A DNA stretch of 64,000 nucleotides from Ectobius pallidus (GCA_964059195.1 CAXKWD010000002.1:152413042-152477041), one strand, 5' to 3'; shown: positions 33,045 through 45,489, counted from the first letter of the stretch. The notes: generated from the letters alone by a model not told the origin. Translations and numbers: made by a program.

Positions 33045-34569
33045 TGCCACAGAAAGTTTGAAACAGAAGGAGAGTTTGAAAAGTTGAAGACCTGGACTGT
33101 GACAAGAGGATTTGATGATAATGACTATGTAAAATAATCAGAGTGATTCATACTTCTCAAATTAATGTTTTACCTGACGTCATATGACGAATGTAGTTAT
33201 TTATGGTTGAGTAGAATATGCCACCGAATGATTGCTGAAAAGACAATTAAGACATGAGGCTTATGGTATAAGATATCGTATGACTTCACAGCAATTATTA
33301 CACTATAAAATATAAGCGCAATCCAATAAGTTTATTGCTATTATAAGTGACTCCTGTGTATATAGTTAGTATTTAAATAGGCACCTCCCCTCTAGGTAAT
33401 TTACTGAAGAAGTAAAACATTTATTTGACAAAGGGAATCACAATGTTATTTGAATTTATAATTAAGTAGACATTTAAATTTTGACATATTTTGTATTTTT
33501 GAAATTTTATTGGAGTAGTACACAAAGCAATAGTAACAAAATTATTTTATTTTTCAAAAAGAGATATTATTTTACATAAAAATGGACAGATGATTGCCCC
33601 CTCCTAATAACCAATTGAGTAAAATTATTTAGCAAGGAAACCAAATGAAAAAGTAACATTGAATAAAGAATGTAACAAGGTACAGTATATGTTGACTAAT
33701 AAAAAGTGTAATGATGATAGCTACGAAATCAGAAATATGAGAATATATGAGAAAAATGGTTATGAATAGTAAGAACAGTAAAGAATTAAAGAATATTGAA
33801 AGTAATAAATGAAGAATAATTTACAAGGTAAAAAGAAATATGAAAAGAATAGAAAGAGTATTAAAGGAATAATCAAATCAATGAAGGAAAATGTATAAGG
33901 TAAAGAAATTGAGTAGGAAGGAAATCTTTGTAATTTGAGCATAATTGACGAGATGAGTAGACTATAATAAGTGAAGAGAGACATACCCCAACGGTTTACA
34001 GCAACAATATATGGATTAACATCAAAAACAAGTTTAATGGAAGATATAATTAAAATTAACATTACAATTTAACATTTCAAGTGTATTTCATAATAGTGTT
34101 TATATACAAGGTTTAATTATGATTTTTATTTACTAGTGTATTAAATGGACCATGGACTCAAAAATGTGTACTACGACCAACGAGAAATTGACTACTTCAA
34201 GGTAAACTAAGATTAAGAGTGTATTTTATTGTTTATGAATTTATATGTGTATGTTTAATAATAACAGAATTAATCAAAGGTTTAGATGATGTAAGGTTCA
34301 TAATTACTTCGGACATAAAAGCGAAGGTAATTGAAGAATGATATCATAAAACAGTAACTCGACAACGAAACTCCAGAAAATAATTTGAAGTGACTACGCA
34401 AAATTATTTTAGGAAGTCGAAAAATTAAATTTTAGGATTTTTATTTTAGACACGACATAGGTATTTTTAGGATTTTCAAATTGGGTATTACAAATGATCG
34501 TAAATTCACGCTCGTATTGAAGTAGCTGCTCAATCTTTCGCGTGGATTTCCAATCATTGTACGGACATT
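33045..34569 (+). other. Non-coding 3' region of the retrotransposon
   Basis: About 1.5 kb of AT-rich sequence lies between pol and the 3' LTR. No env-like frame is visible on the plus strand. The bases next to the LTR (CAATCATTGTACGGACATT) are not a polypurine tract. Purine-rich stretches exist only farther upstream, for example around 33830-33920 and 34411-34430. This is unusual, since plus-strand priming normally needs a tract abutting the LTR. Confidence 0.6.
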
Positions 34570-36052
34570 TGTAATCGTTCTTCGTACTCAATTCAACCGA
34601 GAACACCACACATAGCCCCCTCCCGACTGACAATACTGCACCCTACAGTTTATTCTTCCCACATAACACCTAACTTTAAACATTAATTGCTCCATAAGGG
34701 AAATAGACACAACAAAACTAATTACACCAATTAATAGCGGACAACATCTACAACAGTTTCATATAAAACACTAAATGTTTTATTAACCCTTTTATCATTT
34801 TAATATAAAAACATCAATAACTCTTTTGATTTACATTACTCAGAATACAGACTTATACTGATAAATGTGGAATAAATTAACCGATACAGATAAAACAACT
34901 TGGACTATGATAACCTTCAGTTATCATAGTTATTGATACAAATACTAAAAACGACCCCTCCTACATCCGGCCCACTTCCTGTTTGGTAGACTTCATGACT
35001 ATAAGGGAGTTTGACACATTTTGTAATTAATGACCCAAGCCAAAAGCAGCGTCAGACGCTCTACAAAACCGACATAATTTTAAACAGTATATCCGAACGA
35101 AATCCCTGCAACCAATTAGAAGCAACTTATACATTAACACAACCAATGACATTTATTTTCCCCACTACAGCCGAAGAACATATTAGCACCGAGAGCCCCA
35201 AAATCACCATCATTCGATCATTAGACAGAAGACAGACTCCACGTTACTTAAGACTAAAAATTACACCACGTAACTTAACTATAATATATAAAGTAATTTC
35301 GAGAGACAGCATAAGTATAGAGATAAAAGTGAAATATATCCGCGCGTTAGAAATGGATTAAAAGGAACTCAGCGAAGCGCGTAAGTTAAGCATATTGTAT
35401 TTATAGAGACATTGATAAAAAGTAATCAAGTGAAAGTATAATTAGTGAAGGTTAATTAAAATATTGTTGGAGTAAATTTTCCGCGCGGTAGAAATAGATA
35501 CAAAGATTTAATACAAGTGGAAAGAGAAATAATCAACGAATAGCGCGTATGAATTAACACAGTAATTACTAATATAATATTGAATATAGTTACCAAGTGA
35601 AAGACAGACATTAATCGACGAACTTACATCATCTAACATCAAAGACAATGTTAATTCGATAACTCAACGAAAATCATTTTGAAAGAATATATTTAGATCT
35701 GGAAATCAATTGTACTGTTTAATTACCCTAAATCCTGAACATCGACCACCCAATTAGTATAGCCCCGATATTCTGTAACCACGACCCTGATAAGAATCCT
35801 CGTGCTATCAACTACCATCTGAGCTAATTAACCGGCATTCCCATTTTCTACGTGACAATAAATAATATAACAGGATTTCAATCATCGTTCCCCCCAGTAA
35901 CTTCATCAGAATCTAAGTACAGTTATAAATACCGGACCCGACGACCAGAACTCTTCTAAATAGTGACCCAACTTGTGGCCTAAATATCCTCCATAGAAAG
36001 GACTCTTATAAATGGCACCCAACATTTTTAGGGCCACTAAAGAGCTCTTATA
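34570..36052 (+). repeat. 3' LTR of the Ty3/Gypsy retrotransposon
   Basis: This copy of the 5' LTR sits at an offset of 9563 bp and, reading line by line, I found no difference. Identity ends after CTCTTATAA, where the flank ATGT/AATGT repeats the bases before the 5' LTR. Its AATAAA is at 35857-35862. Near-identity means little time has passed since insertion, because LTRs are copied from one template during reverse transcription. Confidence 0.9.
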
Positions 36053-36056
36053 ATGT

Positions 36057-38000
36057 TTAATAAACCATTTTACCATAAAATTCAGAATTAAAAATACTGA
36101 CTGCCCAGATAAATAACACCGCCCACTTAACATCGAAATATTGAAATTTTGAAACTAAGTTTGTTAAAAAAAATCATTTTCACGGATCTCTGCCCATAGC
36201 CAATACCAGGCTTCACAGGCGGTCACAAATGCATACCTATCAGAAAACATGTAGGCAGAATATATACCTCATTGTAAATATCTTCTTTCTTTGTTATAAA
36301 GCTAAATATATCTTTCTTTCATCAAAGTATGTTTGTCATCTGCCTAAATTTTATTCTCTCCTTATTTTGGGTGCCTCAACAACTTGACTAGTCCTGTACT
36401 CTGGAGAACAGGAAGGATCATTCTGGTTCTACAGTTTCAGATGTGTAATGGAGGAAAAATAATAAAAGTAATGGGATAAAGACCCGGATTTCTATAAACC
36501 ATGAGCAATAAAGAGTTCTAGGAAGTTTCCTTGTACATGGTTCACATATTAATATCGGGGAAGCATTAGATCCTTGGCAAAAGAAACCAGTCGAGAACGG
36601 AAATGGTCTGGTGCGCGTGACTTCTTCGCAGACTTGGTGATGTTTAGTATATTTTCAAAGGTATAGTGCTGTTATGAACTTCAGAACAGAAAGAAAACTA
36701 GGAATTTACGACATCCAAAGATACATTATTTAATTCAAGACATTCTGGGTTGTAGGATTTCGACTTCTGTCTTGTGCAATTTCAACAGTATATAATCTCG
36801 AAAAGGCAAAATATGCATTGACTTGAAAGTGAATTCACTCTGCATTTTAATATAACCTGCTATATTTTTATGCAGAAAACTTTATGATTTGCATTCAAAC
36901 GAGTGCGGATGAATAAATGGATTATTACTTAATTTTTAAAATAACCTTTCATATTTCCTTTCTAGTAACCCTTAGATGTAGAGAAAGAGAAAATAGATCC
37001 ACTTCTAGAAGCAAAATGAATTTATCAGACATATTATTTCAACATAATCTAATTATTACAGAGAAAACTTTATTAAAAAAAACTCAATTATTTATCAAAT
37101 CTATTTTATATTTAATTCCAATATCTCCGACGCTTTCGTTAAATCATTTTACTCCCCCCTCTCTCCCCCACTCTCTCTCTCTCTCTTTCTCTCTCTCAGA
37201 CACACACATCTGGCATAGAGAAAGTAGCCTACTATATAATGTTGAAGAAAATATAAAAATCGTGATTACACTGGGAAAACATATTTTTTAAAACACAGAA
37301 AAAATATTTTCAAAATTAAAGAAGGCCTAGTTATGTCCGCTCATCTATCTCTGCAGTGCTTTTGGGCGTAACAACGCAATATATTTATTACTTACACTAC
37401 ATATTATGATTCTCTAGAATGATTTATTGCTAAATGAAGGTAATTTATTTTTTATTTATCTAGAATTGTTTTAATTTAAAATTTACATTTCGCAACTTCT
37501 AATTGTGAGTAATATAATACTGGTTGTTATACCTATACTTCATTTTCTAATAGAAATAGATAGTGTAAATTAATGTTCTCTTTTTAACAACTGCCCAAAC
37601 ACGACTAATGAAGTACCTGTTCCAGACTCAATTTTCCATAAGGACGGGATAATAGTGCAATTTTTCGGTGGCGGGGCTTTCCGTCTGTGGGTTTTCGTAC
37701 TAGTGACGTCAACGTGGGATTTACGACTACAACAATTTTAGTCATGGGTTTTCCGATCGTTTCAGTTCGATTTCTATAAATAGCATATCAATATTATAAG
37801 TACAACTCTACACATTTTATAAAGACTTAGAACTGTCTGTGCACATGGTACATAGGCATGTTTATTTTTTTTACCTACAGCATATGTTTTAATATTTTTT
37901 CCTTCTGCAGCGTTAGTACACTTTTGTCATATTTTATTAATTTTAATTTCTTATTAGATCTTTTTTTTTTTTAAGTCGAGATCTTAAACATCATCTTCAA
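36057..38000. other. Gene-free stretch downstream of the retrotransposon
   Basis: No gene is recognised over about 1.9 kb. A CT-rich microsatellite lies at about 37155-37200. A 124-codon frame across it (36917-37291) is low complexity and not called. Confidence 0.4.
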
Positions 38001-38709
38001 TCCCTGAGTCGTTATACCGGGTGATTCAAGATTATGCAAAACTTACGGAGCATGTAAAGGGGTCAGTATACAGCATTTATCGATTAGGAACTCATGATCT
38101 GGGAAATGACCCCTTTCATTACAAGGCACTTTTAGGACGTCATGATGGACAGCTTACCAGTATTCTTAGGAACAATGGAAGCCTACAGATGACACATCAT
38201 TGTAACATTTAATCATGTTTAATTGTACCATACACTACAACAAAAACTGTTGAAGATGATCACCATTTTCAATGCAGGTAGTGCATCTTCTAAGGAAACA
38301 TCGACGCATCCTCCCAATCTCTAATCTCATTATATGCTGCAAAAATCCTGGCTAGTATCTTTTCTGCGTCGTGTACTGCTCTTGATAGAGCCCCAAAAGA
38401 AAAAAAATACATAGGCATCAAATCAGAGGATAATGGTCATATTCACAACATTCGTAGTCTTGTACTAGCTCAGGATTGCTTCCCAGACCATGAGTTCCTA
38501 TTCGATTATATGTTGTATATACCTAAGCAATAGATAGTTCAGAGAAATTCTTGAAAAGCGTGGGCATACAATTAAATTCAAAGTGATTTCATGTCTCATC
38601 AGCATTGATTAGGCCTACCCATATTTTATTATGCAAATGCCAATAACATTAGACAGATTATCACGAATAAAATAGTTACTGAATTAATATTCAGATATAT
38701 TAATTCATG
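38001..38709. other. Possible DNA-transposon fragment and unassigned sequence
   Basis: Around 38013 the phrase 'gttataccgggtgattcaag' looks like the terminus of a transposable element. It opens a 63-codon frame (38021-38212) that starts at GTG and matches nothing I recognise. The rest shows no feature. Confidence 0.2.
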
Positions 38710-39030
38710 GCCGCCGGCGTGGTCTTGTGGTTAGCGTCGCTGACTACGGATCTGCCGGCCCGGGTTCGATCCCCGGTACTTCTTCGGATTTTTCTGAGGT
38801 AGCGAGGTCTGGTAGGGGTGCACTCAGCCTCGTGATTCAAATTGAGGAGCTACTTGATAGAGAAGTAGCGGCTCCGGTAATGGAAACCACCATTAACGGC
38901 CGTGGGTGTCGGCATGCTGACCACATGCCCCCCAATCCTGCCATCTGCCTATAGGTAGATGACGCAGCGGTCGGGTGGTAGGCCTTGTCCCTTCGGGGAT
39001 GTCGCGCCACGGAGTTTAGTTTTAGTTTTA
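38710..39030 (+). mobile_element. tRNA-derived SINE (family B), copy 1
   Basis: The tRNA-like head is CCGCCGGCGTGGTCTTGTGG with a box A-like region. Box B GGGTTCGATCCCC lies near 38762-38774. A conserved body of about 250 bp ends 'gcgccacggagtttagtttt'. It is nearly the same as the copy at 43939-44252 over its full length. A clear TSD is not preserved; 'atattaattcat' and 'ataatatttcat' are the best flanking match. Confidence 0.85.
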
Positions 39031-39084
39031 TAATATTTCATAGCAGTATAGAGGTTTCCAAAAGCCATAATTCTACCTAAGCAG

Positions 39085-39287
39085 CCTTGTATCTTACTGT
39101 TGAAATAATGACCTAAAATTGAAATAAATGCCCTAAAAATATAAAATTGCATAAAATGACAAAAAAAGACCTAATAAAAATGTATTTCTATAACCTAGAG
39201 GCCATGATTAGGATTTATCTACAAGTTGGCAATGTCTAAGCAGCATCAATAAAATGATAACATGTCATTAGAATCCGGGCCCTGGTC
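39085..39287. mobile_element. Right-end fragment of the CAGGGCCCGG hAT-like family
   Basis: The segment ends GTCATTAGAATCCGGGCCCTG at about 39287. It is the inverted counterpart of the left 170 bp of the element at 41840-42765, sharing 'gccatgattaggatttatc', 'caagttggcaatgtc' and 'catcaataaaatga'. Its other end was not found, so it is truncated, possibly by the SINE next to it. Confidence 0.65.
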
Positions 39288-39781
39288 TAGTCTTTAAGAG
39301 TGTCTTTAGAATCTGTATGTCTTAAATATTATTTTTCCTCACTGGCTGCGATAGGCTAATAAAACACCGCATTGTTAATAATTTTCCTATTGTGTAGCAT
39401 AGATTACATTTAATCCTTGTTTACTTGTCATGGTTATCATTAGGGAGACCAACAAACAGTGTAACAGAAGCGTGGGTATTATACATTGTTTGCTCAGCCT
39501 CGGGTTACTTGGAGAACTCCGATAGATGCTTTATAATTGGCATACCTACTTGGGTGAGTAGGAAGTGGAAGTGTGGGTAGCGGCCTGACGGTTCTTACGT
39601 GAGAGCCACGTGTTATCAGTGCCAAGTACTTTAAGGATTTTCTTTTGTGTTCAGATGTTTCTTGCCTACGTATCCAAAGTAATTGTTGTAACCATTCAAA
39701 CATATCCTAATGCCTCGTTCATTTGTATGTATGGGAGTCCGTTCTTGATTGGCGTTCACAAAAGTTAAATTCTAGCACTTC
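39288..39781. other. Gene-free stretch
   Basis: No feature is seen between the hAT-like fragment and the foldback. Confidence 0.4.
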
Positions 39782-40892
39782 AACACTTGACTTGCAAACT
39801 AAAATTACCTTTGGTGATCCGGACAGCCGTTTCGCACTATTTTACAGCCTATTCCTTTTCTCAGCGCTGTGAAAGCGCTGGCAGCATTTTTATTCCAAAG
39901 CTAAGTAATGACGTCATCGGTGCCACCAGTTTCCACAGCGCTTTGGCATCGGTACCATCGGCCTGTGGAGATAATTCTGTATGTATAGCTTGATGATAGA
40001 GGCATAGGAACAATAAATAATAAATAAATAAATAAGCCCGTCAACATCCCTTATAGGGCAAGGGCCTCCTACCATGGTAGGGCTGGCTCTGTTTTACTCT
40101 CCCAAGGTGAGCTATTTCCTTGGAGAGTTGATAGGAACAATAGGAACAATACAACTCCAAAATGTTTAGGAAGAAAGGTAGCGAGTATATGCATAAAAAC
40201 AATATTAGAAGAAGTAGGCTATGTATATTCTCTTCAGATTATAAGAACTCGCTATCTCTAACTGGATGGTATGTTTAAAATTATTGACCAGCAATTATAT
40301 TATCCTAGCTGATGTAATTTGATTTGGTTTTCGCTACTTAAGAAACCCTAGCTGGAAAAATGTTTTATATTAAAAATTGTGACACTTGTCAGTTGTGTTT
40401 GGGTTTTATATGGAGAATTTCTTCCGAAAGTTTTACGTTAGACGTGACGGGTACGACAAAGGGGGATATTTTCAGTTATTACTAGATGAGACGTTTACCT
40501 ATATCAATAATAATGTAAATTCTATTTGTTTGAAACCGTAAAACACCTATGCTTCCTGTAAGAAAGTATTAGAATCACTAGTAATTTAGTCGTCATTGAT
40601 GGCAGCATAAATCCAGCAGTTTTGTTCCAATTCCGCTGCAGCGTGACGTCATCGATTGCCACCGGCCCGCTGTAAAAGCGCTGAGAAAAGGAATACGCTG
40701 TTAGAGCATCATCAGCGGTTTTCGGACTGCTGCTGGGAGCCTACCTTGAGACCAACACAACACCAACGCCACCTAGGCCTACAACACAGGCACCCAGTAG
40801 CAGTTCGAAAACCCCTGATGATGCATTAAAGTAGTGCGAAACGGCCGTCCGGATCACTAAGGCAATCTTAGTTAGTTTGTAAGGCAAGTGTT
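39782..40892. repeat. 1.1 kb foldback with a hairpin in one arm and a SINE in the loop
   Basis: AACACTTG at 39782 pairs with CAAGTGTT ending at 40892. The left arm holds 'gtgatccggacagccgtttc' and 'cttttctcagcgct', and the right arm holds their complements (about 40670-40890). The right arm contains an extra segment (about 40702-40833) that is itself a hairpin: 'gcatcatcagcggttttcg' pairs with 'cgaaaacccctgatgatgc' and 'gactgctgctggg' with 'cccagtagcagtt'. The loop contains the small SINE-like insertion at 40016-40130. Confidence 0.7.
40004..40142 (-). mobile_element. Short SINE-like insertion with (TTTA)n tail and 12-bp TSD
   Basis: The 115-bp insertion (40016-40130) reads on the minus strand into a (TTTA)-type tail. 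It is flanked by ATAGGAACAATA on both sides (40004-40015 and 40131-40142). It has internal hairpins (CTCTCCAAGG with CCTTGGGAGAG, and CTACCATGGTAG). No box A or box B is obvious, so it may be a truncated SINE. Confidence 0.65.
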
Positions 40893-41191
40893 AAGTATTA
40901 CAATATTCTTGTAGGAATCGCGAGGATGGTGTTTTATCGGGTAAAATGGTCTGCTCCTTACTGGACATGAAAGCATCAGTGTGCAGTGGTTAATACGTCG
41001 CATGTTGCCATTAACAGCACGAAAACATATTATTTTATACAACATGACTTGTTTAGAAATTGAAATAATATAAATGTACATCGATTGAAAACACAATTTC
41101 GATTCGGTGCAAGCCAGTTCGTGTGCTTTTATTCTGTTCTGCTGTTAGCTTACCTAAATGAAGTTAGCCTAACTATGTCAAATGCACAATT

Positions 41192-41305
41192 GGTAGCACT
41201 GGTCTGAACATGGACATGGTAACTCGAATCGTAGCACTGGTCACAACAAGGACATGGTAACTCGAATCGTAGCACTGGTCACAACAAGGACATGGTAATT
41301 CGAAT
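41192..41305. repeat. Three tandem copies of a 38-bp unit
   Basis: The unit contains 'cgtagcactggtcacaacaa' and 'ggacatggtaactcgaat'. Copies two and three are nearly identical and the first is diverged. Confidence 0.85.
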
Positions 41306-41831
41306 AGATTCATGGATGGTCGATTAATCGTATGCCGTGAACTCGCAGCTGTAAGTTCTTTTAATATAACAAAGCACGAAAGTAATTATTATTTGTATAA
41401 TCCGTTACATTTTTATTCATGAAATAGTTGACGAGTTACATCAGATATCGATAAACTCGTCAACTCTCGTGGGATTTCCTATGACAAACCAGGAACTATC
41501 GAATAAAATTTAAAAAGAAAGCGATTGGGTCGTCGTCCTCTCTATTTCTTTAAACAGAGGAGTGAATAAAGAAAACATCAACGCATTTAGTTGTTTTCAG
41601 CTATACTTCATTGACCTCCTGCTCTTGACGCATTTCAACACAAGGTCATTGGTTCTCAGCACATGTTCTAGCGTAAACAAAACCATGTTGTCGTTTCTTT
41701 ACCGGAATAGATTCATTTCTACGCGTTATACTTTCTTTCATACAGCATATTCAATAGCCAAAATCAGACTAGCATTTGCAAAATAAGATCATAAAACAGT
41801 ATACTGATACACTCTGCTCTGTAATGTTAGT
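41306..41831. other. Gene-free stretch
   Basis: No recognised feature. A 74-codon frame at 41562-41786 has no known domain. Confidence 0.35.
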
Positions 41832-42773
41832 ATAATAATCAGAGCCCGGATTCTAATGACATGTCATCTTTTTATTGATGCTGCACAGACATTGCCAACT
41901 TGTAGATAAATCCTAATCATGGCCTCTAGATTATAGAAATGCATTTTTTTGTGTCATTTTATGCAATTTTATATTTTGACAGCATTTGTTTCAATTTTAG
42001 GCCATTATTTTGTCATTTTCGTGTGACATGCTTCCTTATTTAGACATTTTCATGCATTTACATTGAATGTATTAACTTTTTTTCGTCGCTAGCGGTGCTG
42101 TCTTTGAAGTGTTGTTTGTTTAATGCAAGAAGGAAAAATTCGGCGTTAAGTGTTGTCATGTCTCAGTCGGAAGTGAGAATCAAAGACACGCCAAAATTTT
42201 GTATTATATTACTATTAATAAGTAAGGAATCGCGCACAATGTGCATTATCTTAACCTAAGACTTAACCTACCCTGTCCTGAACCCGGGAAAGGGATTTTT
42301 CACTACTGAAAAATCCCCGACTCGGCCGGGAATCGAACCCGGGCCGCCGAAGTGGAAGGCAGGCGTGCTACCGACTCACCCACGGCGACGGTTGTTATTA
42401 GATTGACTTGACACCAGAGTCTGCCACCTGCTTGGATCTGAGAGTGCAAACTACTGTTTACCCTCAATAAACAATAATATAATCCGGCAGACCACAAAAG
42501 GAAATGCCGAATTTTGACTCGCCAGTGCCTCAGTTCCAGTATAAATTTCCGTGAGAAAAGAACATTCGCAACATTACAGTTATTTACAGTTTTTACAACT
42601 ATATACGAACTAGTCTACAACTTTGTGTACAATAATTTTTTATAAATAAAATAATCAGTTTTTAGGTCGTTTTTTTTATAATTGTTAAGTAATATTCTTT
42701 AAAATGTAGGGTCATGTTATAGGTCATTTTTCAAACAATTTTAGGTCATCAGAATCCGGGCCCTGATAATAAT
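41832..42773. mobile_element. hAT-like non-autonomous element with perfect 8-bp TSD
   Basis: The element is 41840-42765. It starts CAGAGCCCGGATTCTAATGA and ends TCATCAGAATCCGGGCCCTG, TIRs of about 20 bp with few mismatches. The 8-bp duplication ATAATAAT lies at 41832-41839 and 42766-42773. Ends starting CAG and an 8-bp TSD fit hAT. The interior is AT-rich with 'taggtca' words and no transposase. A reverse SINE sits inside (about 42235-42390). Confidence 0.8.
42235..42390 (-). mobile_element. tRNA-derived SINE (family C), reverse, inside the hAT-like element
   Basis: On the minus strand it reads GCCGTGGGTGAGTCGGTAGC, then box B GGGTTCGATTCCCGGC (42325-42340). It continues into a small hairpin (GGGATTTTTCA with TGAAAAATCCC) and 'cccgggttcagg'. 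The copy at 63121-63361 has the same arrangement. The 3' boundary is uncertain and no TSD was found. Confidence 0.75.
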
Positions 42774-43480
42774 ACTCAGAGCATTTATTAAAGAGAGAAG
42801 AAACATGACTAGGTTTTAATGCCGCAGAATACGGGTTATCGAAGCCTCGTCACCGAAGTTCCGTATTCTTCTAGGTAATTAATTATTCATAAATGTCAAA
42901 GTATATTTTTCACTTCTTTAACGAAGTAACACAAAAGCATCATTATACCTACAGACGGTTGCGTCTTGAACTCGCATTCGTGAAATCCCGGGTTCTCGCC
43001 TCGTGGCCGGCCAGTTTTCCTTAGATTTTTTCATGGTTTCCCCAGTCGCAATGACAAATAGGGATTGGATCGGAGCATTTCAACGTATCCTAACCATCAT
43101 CAAAAGAACAGATTCACATCAATAGGCCTACTTATAAGGCACTGATAGTCACATATCCTAATACATCGTGATAGAACCTTAGTGTTAAAACGTATAAATA
43201 AAGCTAGAATAAAATCTGGTAAAGTGATAAAATAAAGTCCTAAATGGAGTCAATTGGCCATTTTTCAAAAATTAATAGTTTTAGACTACGGTTTCTTGAG
43301 AAGGTTTGATCAGCATATGTGAAGAGTAGTGGGATTAACAGAACGGATTTACAACAAATTCATCACGTCAACAATATCCCTTTATTTTTGCCAAAACATC
43401 TGAAGGCGTACAAGCACGCAATCACTTTGTTTGTTGCAAGTTTGTTGTTAGTTAAAAGCATGTGACCTTAATTGGTCGTT
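42774..43480. other. Gene-free stretch with a possible SINE head
   Basis: At about 42960-43085 a tRNA-like piece ('ttgcgtcttgaactcgcatt', then 'cccgggttctcgcc') is followed by 'ttccttagattttttcatgg' and 'tttccccagtcgcaatgac', the wording of another insect SINE type. No TSD is visible. The remainder is unassigned. Confidence 0.4.
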
Positions 43481-43690
43481 ATTCCGTTAATGGTCAACCG
43501 ATTTGGTAAAAAATTAATAGTTCTCTTATAGACTTTGTAAGTGTATAATAATTATAATAAGCTTCATGAAAATCTGATAAAGCACGAGTTATCGCGCGTA
43601 GATCTACAGACACACGGGCGAAAACTTTCCCATATACCAAGTAATCGTAGAAAGGACCATTCTGGCACTTAAAACTTATCTCGTGATATT
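43481..43690 (+). repeat. Single decayed unit of the ~165-bp repeat family
   Basis: Shares 'ggtcaaccgatttggt', 'cttcatgaaaatctgataaagc', 'gagttatcgcgcgta' and 'cagacacacggg' with the array at 20325-21414. It ends near 'ttctggcactt', where the 4.4 kb copy has its mirror 'aagtgccagtatgg'. Confidence 0.7.
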
Positions 43691-43927
43691 TCGTGGATTC
43701 CATTTACCTAATATTGGTATTTTACGCTTGTACAGAGCTATATATAGGCCTAACTAAGAAAGCTGTTTTATAAAATTTAGCGCTTATCGCTGTTACCAAA
43801 AAATACGGTCCCTAGCTATTACGTCTTGTCACGACGTTCTGTTTTTAAATTTTTCATAGCACAAGGAATTCATTCAATTATTCAGGGCTGCAGTTTAAAA
43901 GGATGAATGGAATTTATATTCAGATAT

Positions 43928-44263
43928 AGAAGTTTATGGTCCGCCGGCGTGGTCTTGTGGTTAGCGTCATTGACTACAGATCCGTCGGCCCGGCTTCGAT
44001 TCCCGGTACCTCCTCGGATTTTTCTGAGGTAGGGAGGTCTGGTAGGGGTGCACTCAGCCTCGTGATTCAAATTGAGGAGCTTCTTGATAGAGAAGTAGCG
44101 GCTCCGGTCAAGAAAACCACCATTAACGGCCGTGGTGTCGGCTTGCTGACCACATGCCCCCAATCCTGCCATCTGCCTACGGGAGATGACGCAGCGGTCG
44201 GGTGGTAGGCCAAGTCCCTCCAGGGATGTAGCGCCACGGAGTTTAGTTTTTTAGAGGTTTATG
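43928..44263 (+). mobile_element. tRNA-derived SINE (family B), copy 2
   Basis: The element is 43939-44252, co-linear with the copy at 38710. It is flanked by AGAAGTTTATG (43928-43938) and AGAGGTTTATG (44253-44263), an 11-bp TSD with one mismatch. The box B region reads CGGCTTCGATTCCCGG, one base off the consensus, so this copy may be transcriptionally weak. Confidence 0.85.
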
Positions 44264-45489
44264 AACAAAATCCTGAAAGGACATAACCGATATCGACGGT
44301 AATTACTTCTGATACCTTAACACCAATAAAGTTTGTAAAGAAAATCTTCAGACTCCGAGTTCCTGCGATGAATAAAAACTCGGAAACAGTATAGTATTAG
44401 TGAGTGGTTGCATTAAAAATGTAGTTAGAACGCAAATAGCAGGGAAGTAACAACTGTTCTCAGGTACACCACCATTGCTGAGGAGTGAGATGGTTGAGAA
44501 GAAAATTCATCTCGACTTAATTGCTTGTTTTAAGTGGAAACTGAACGTTCCTCCTGCGGCATGGTTTTATGTAGGAAATGCCGTCGCTGGTACTACTACT
44601 ACAAGTTTTCAACACCTTCCGAATGATTTATCACTGATTTAATTGAATCTCATGCTTTGTAGTAACAGCAGCCCAGACTCCTCCTATGGATTCTGTGTGG
44701 ATTCAAATGCAAGCCAGAGAAGAAGGATTACAACAAGATTGTAAGGCAGAAGAGGAGGGGGTTTAATAGTAGCGAACCAGAAGAATGTAAGAAAATATAT
44801 ACTGCCGCCGATATCGAAAATTATAGTACGTAACGCCCTTCCCTTTTTAGACTCTTTTGTAACTCGTAATTGAGTGATCAGATTTCTTGCGAAGAATGTG
44901 ACTCGTCTTTCCCAGAAGAGTGTAATAACGAGAATCTGAGGATTTAATTTCCAGTAGAGCTTTAATTAAACAAATACCTAGAAACAAAGTTTTGTCAACA
45001 TGTGAAACTGTCTTACCGTTTTCTCCTAACACTGTTCGGCGGATTGCTCACTTGCGCGGTAAGTCATGGGTGTCCTAACTATCGGTACCCCGCTGAAAAC
45101 TTGAACAGAATGGCTGGGTTAAACATTCCCTATATTGGTAATTTGATCAATTGTGTTCCAGTCATGCGATTGTAAACAAAGAAAGTTTCCCAAAATCCAA
45201 TTCATTTTTTTAAAAGATTTGTGGGTTTAAAAGTTATTTTTCGCTTTTCGCTTTAATAATGTGAGTTAAACAGTTATTTTTCAATTTTCGCTTTAATAAT
45301 GTAAAGATTAAACGTTTCTTCATATCATTAGTTGAATTGTTTTGGGACCTTAAATGAGCGAGCTCTTTAAATTTTATGCCGGCACGCTCTCTTACCAACT
45401 GTTTTCGAGTCCCATTAATTTAAGTTCTAGTATCTTTGTCTTGATACTTCGCATTGAATTTATCACACTTCCACTACTGTATAGGAAGA
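44264..45489. other. Gene-free stretch
   Basis: No feature is recognised over about 1.2 kb. A short direct repeat, 'cgctttaataatgt' preceded by 'cagttatttttc', recurs at 45250 and 45290. Confidence 0.4.

Noticed and set aside
33045..34569. Search for an env gene that would make the Gypsy element an errantivirus.
   Set aside because: No plus-strand frame of useful length, signal peptide or membrane segment is present; the only 100-codon frame is on the minus strand.
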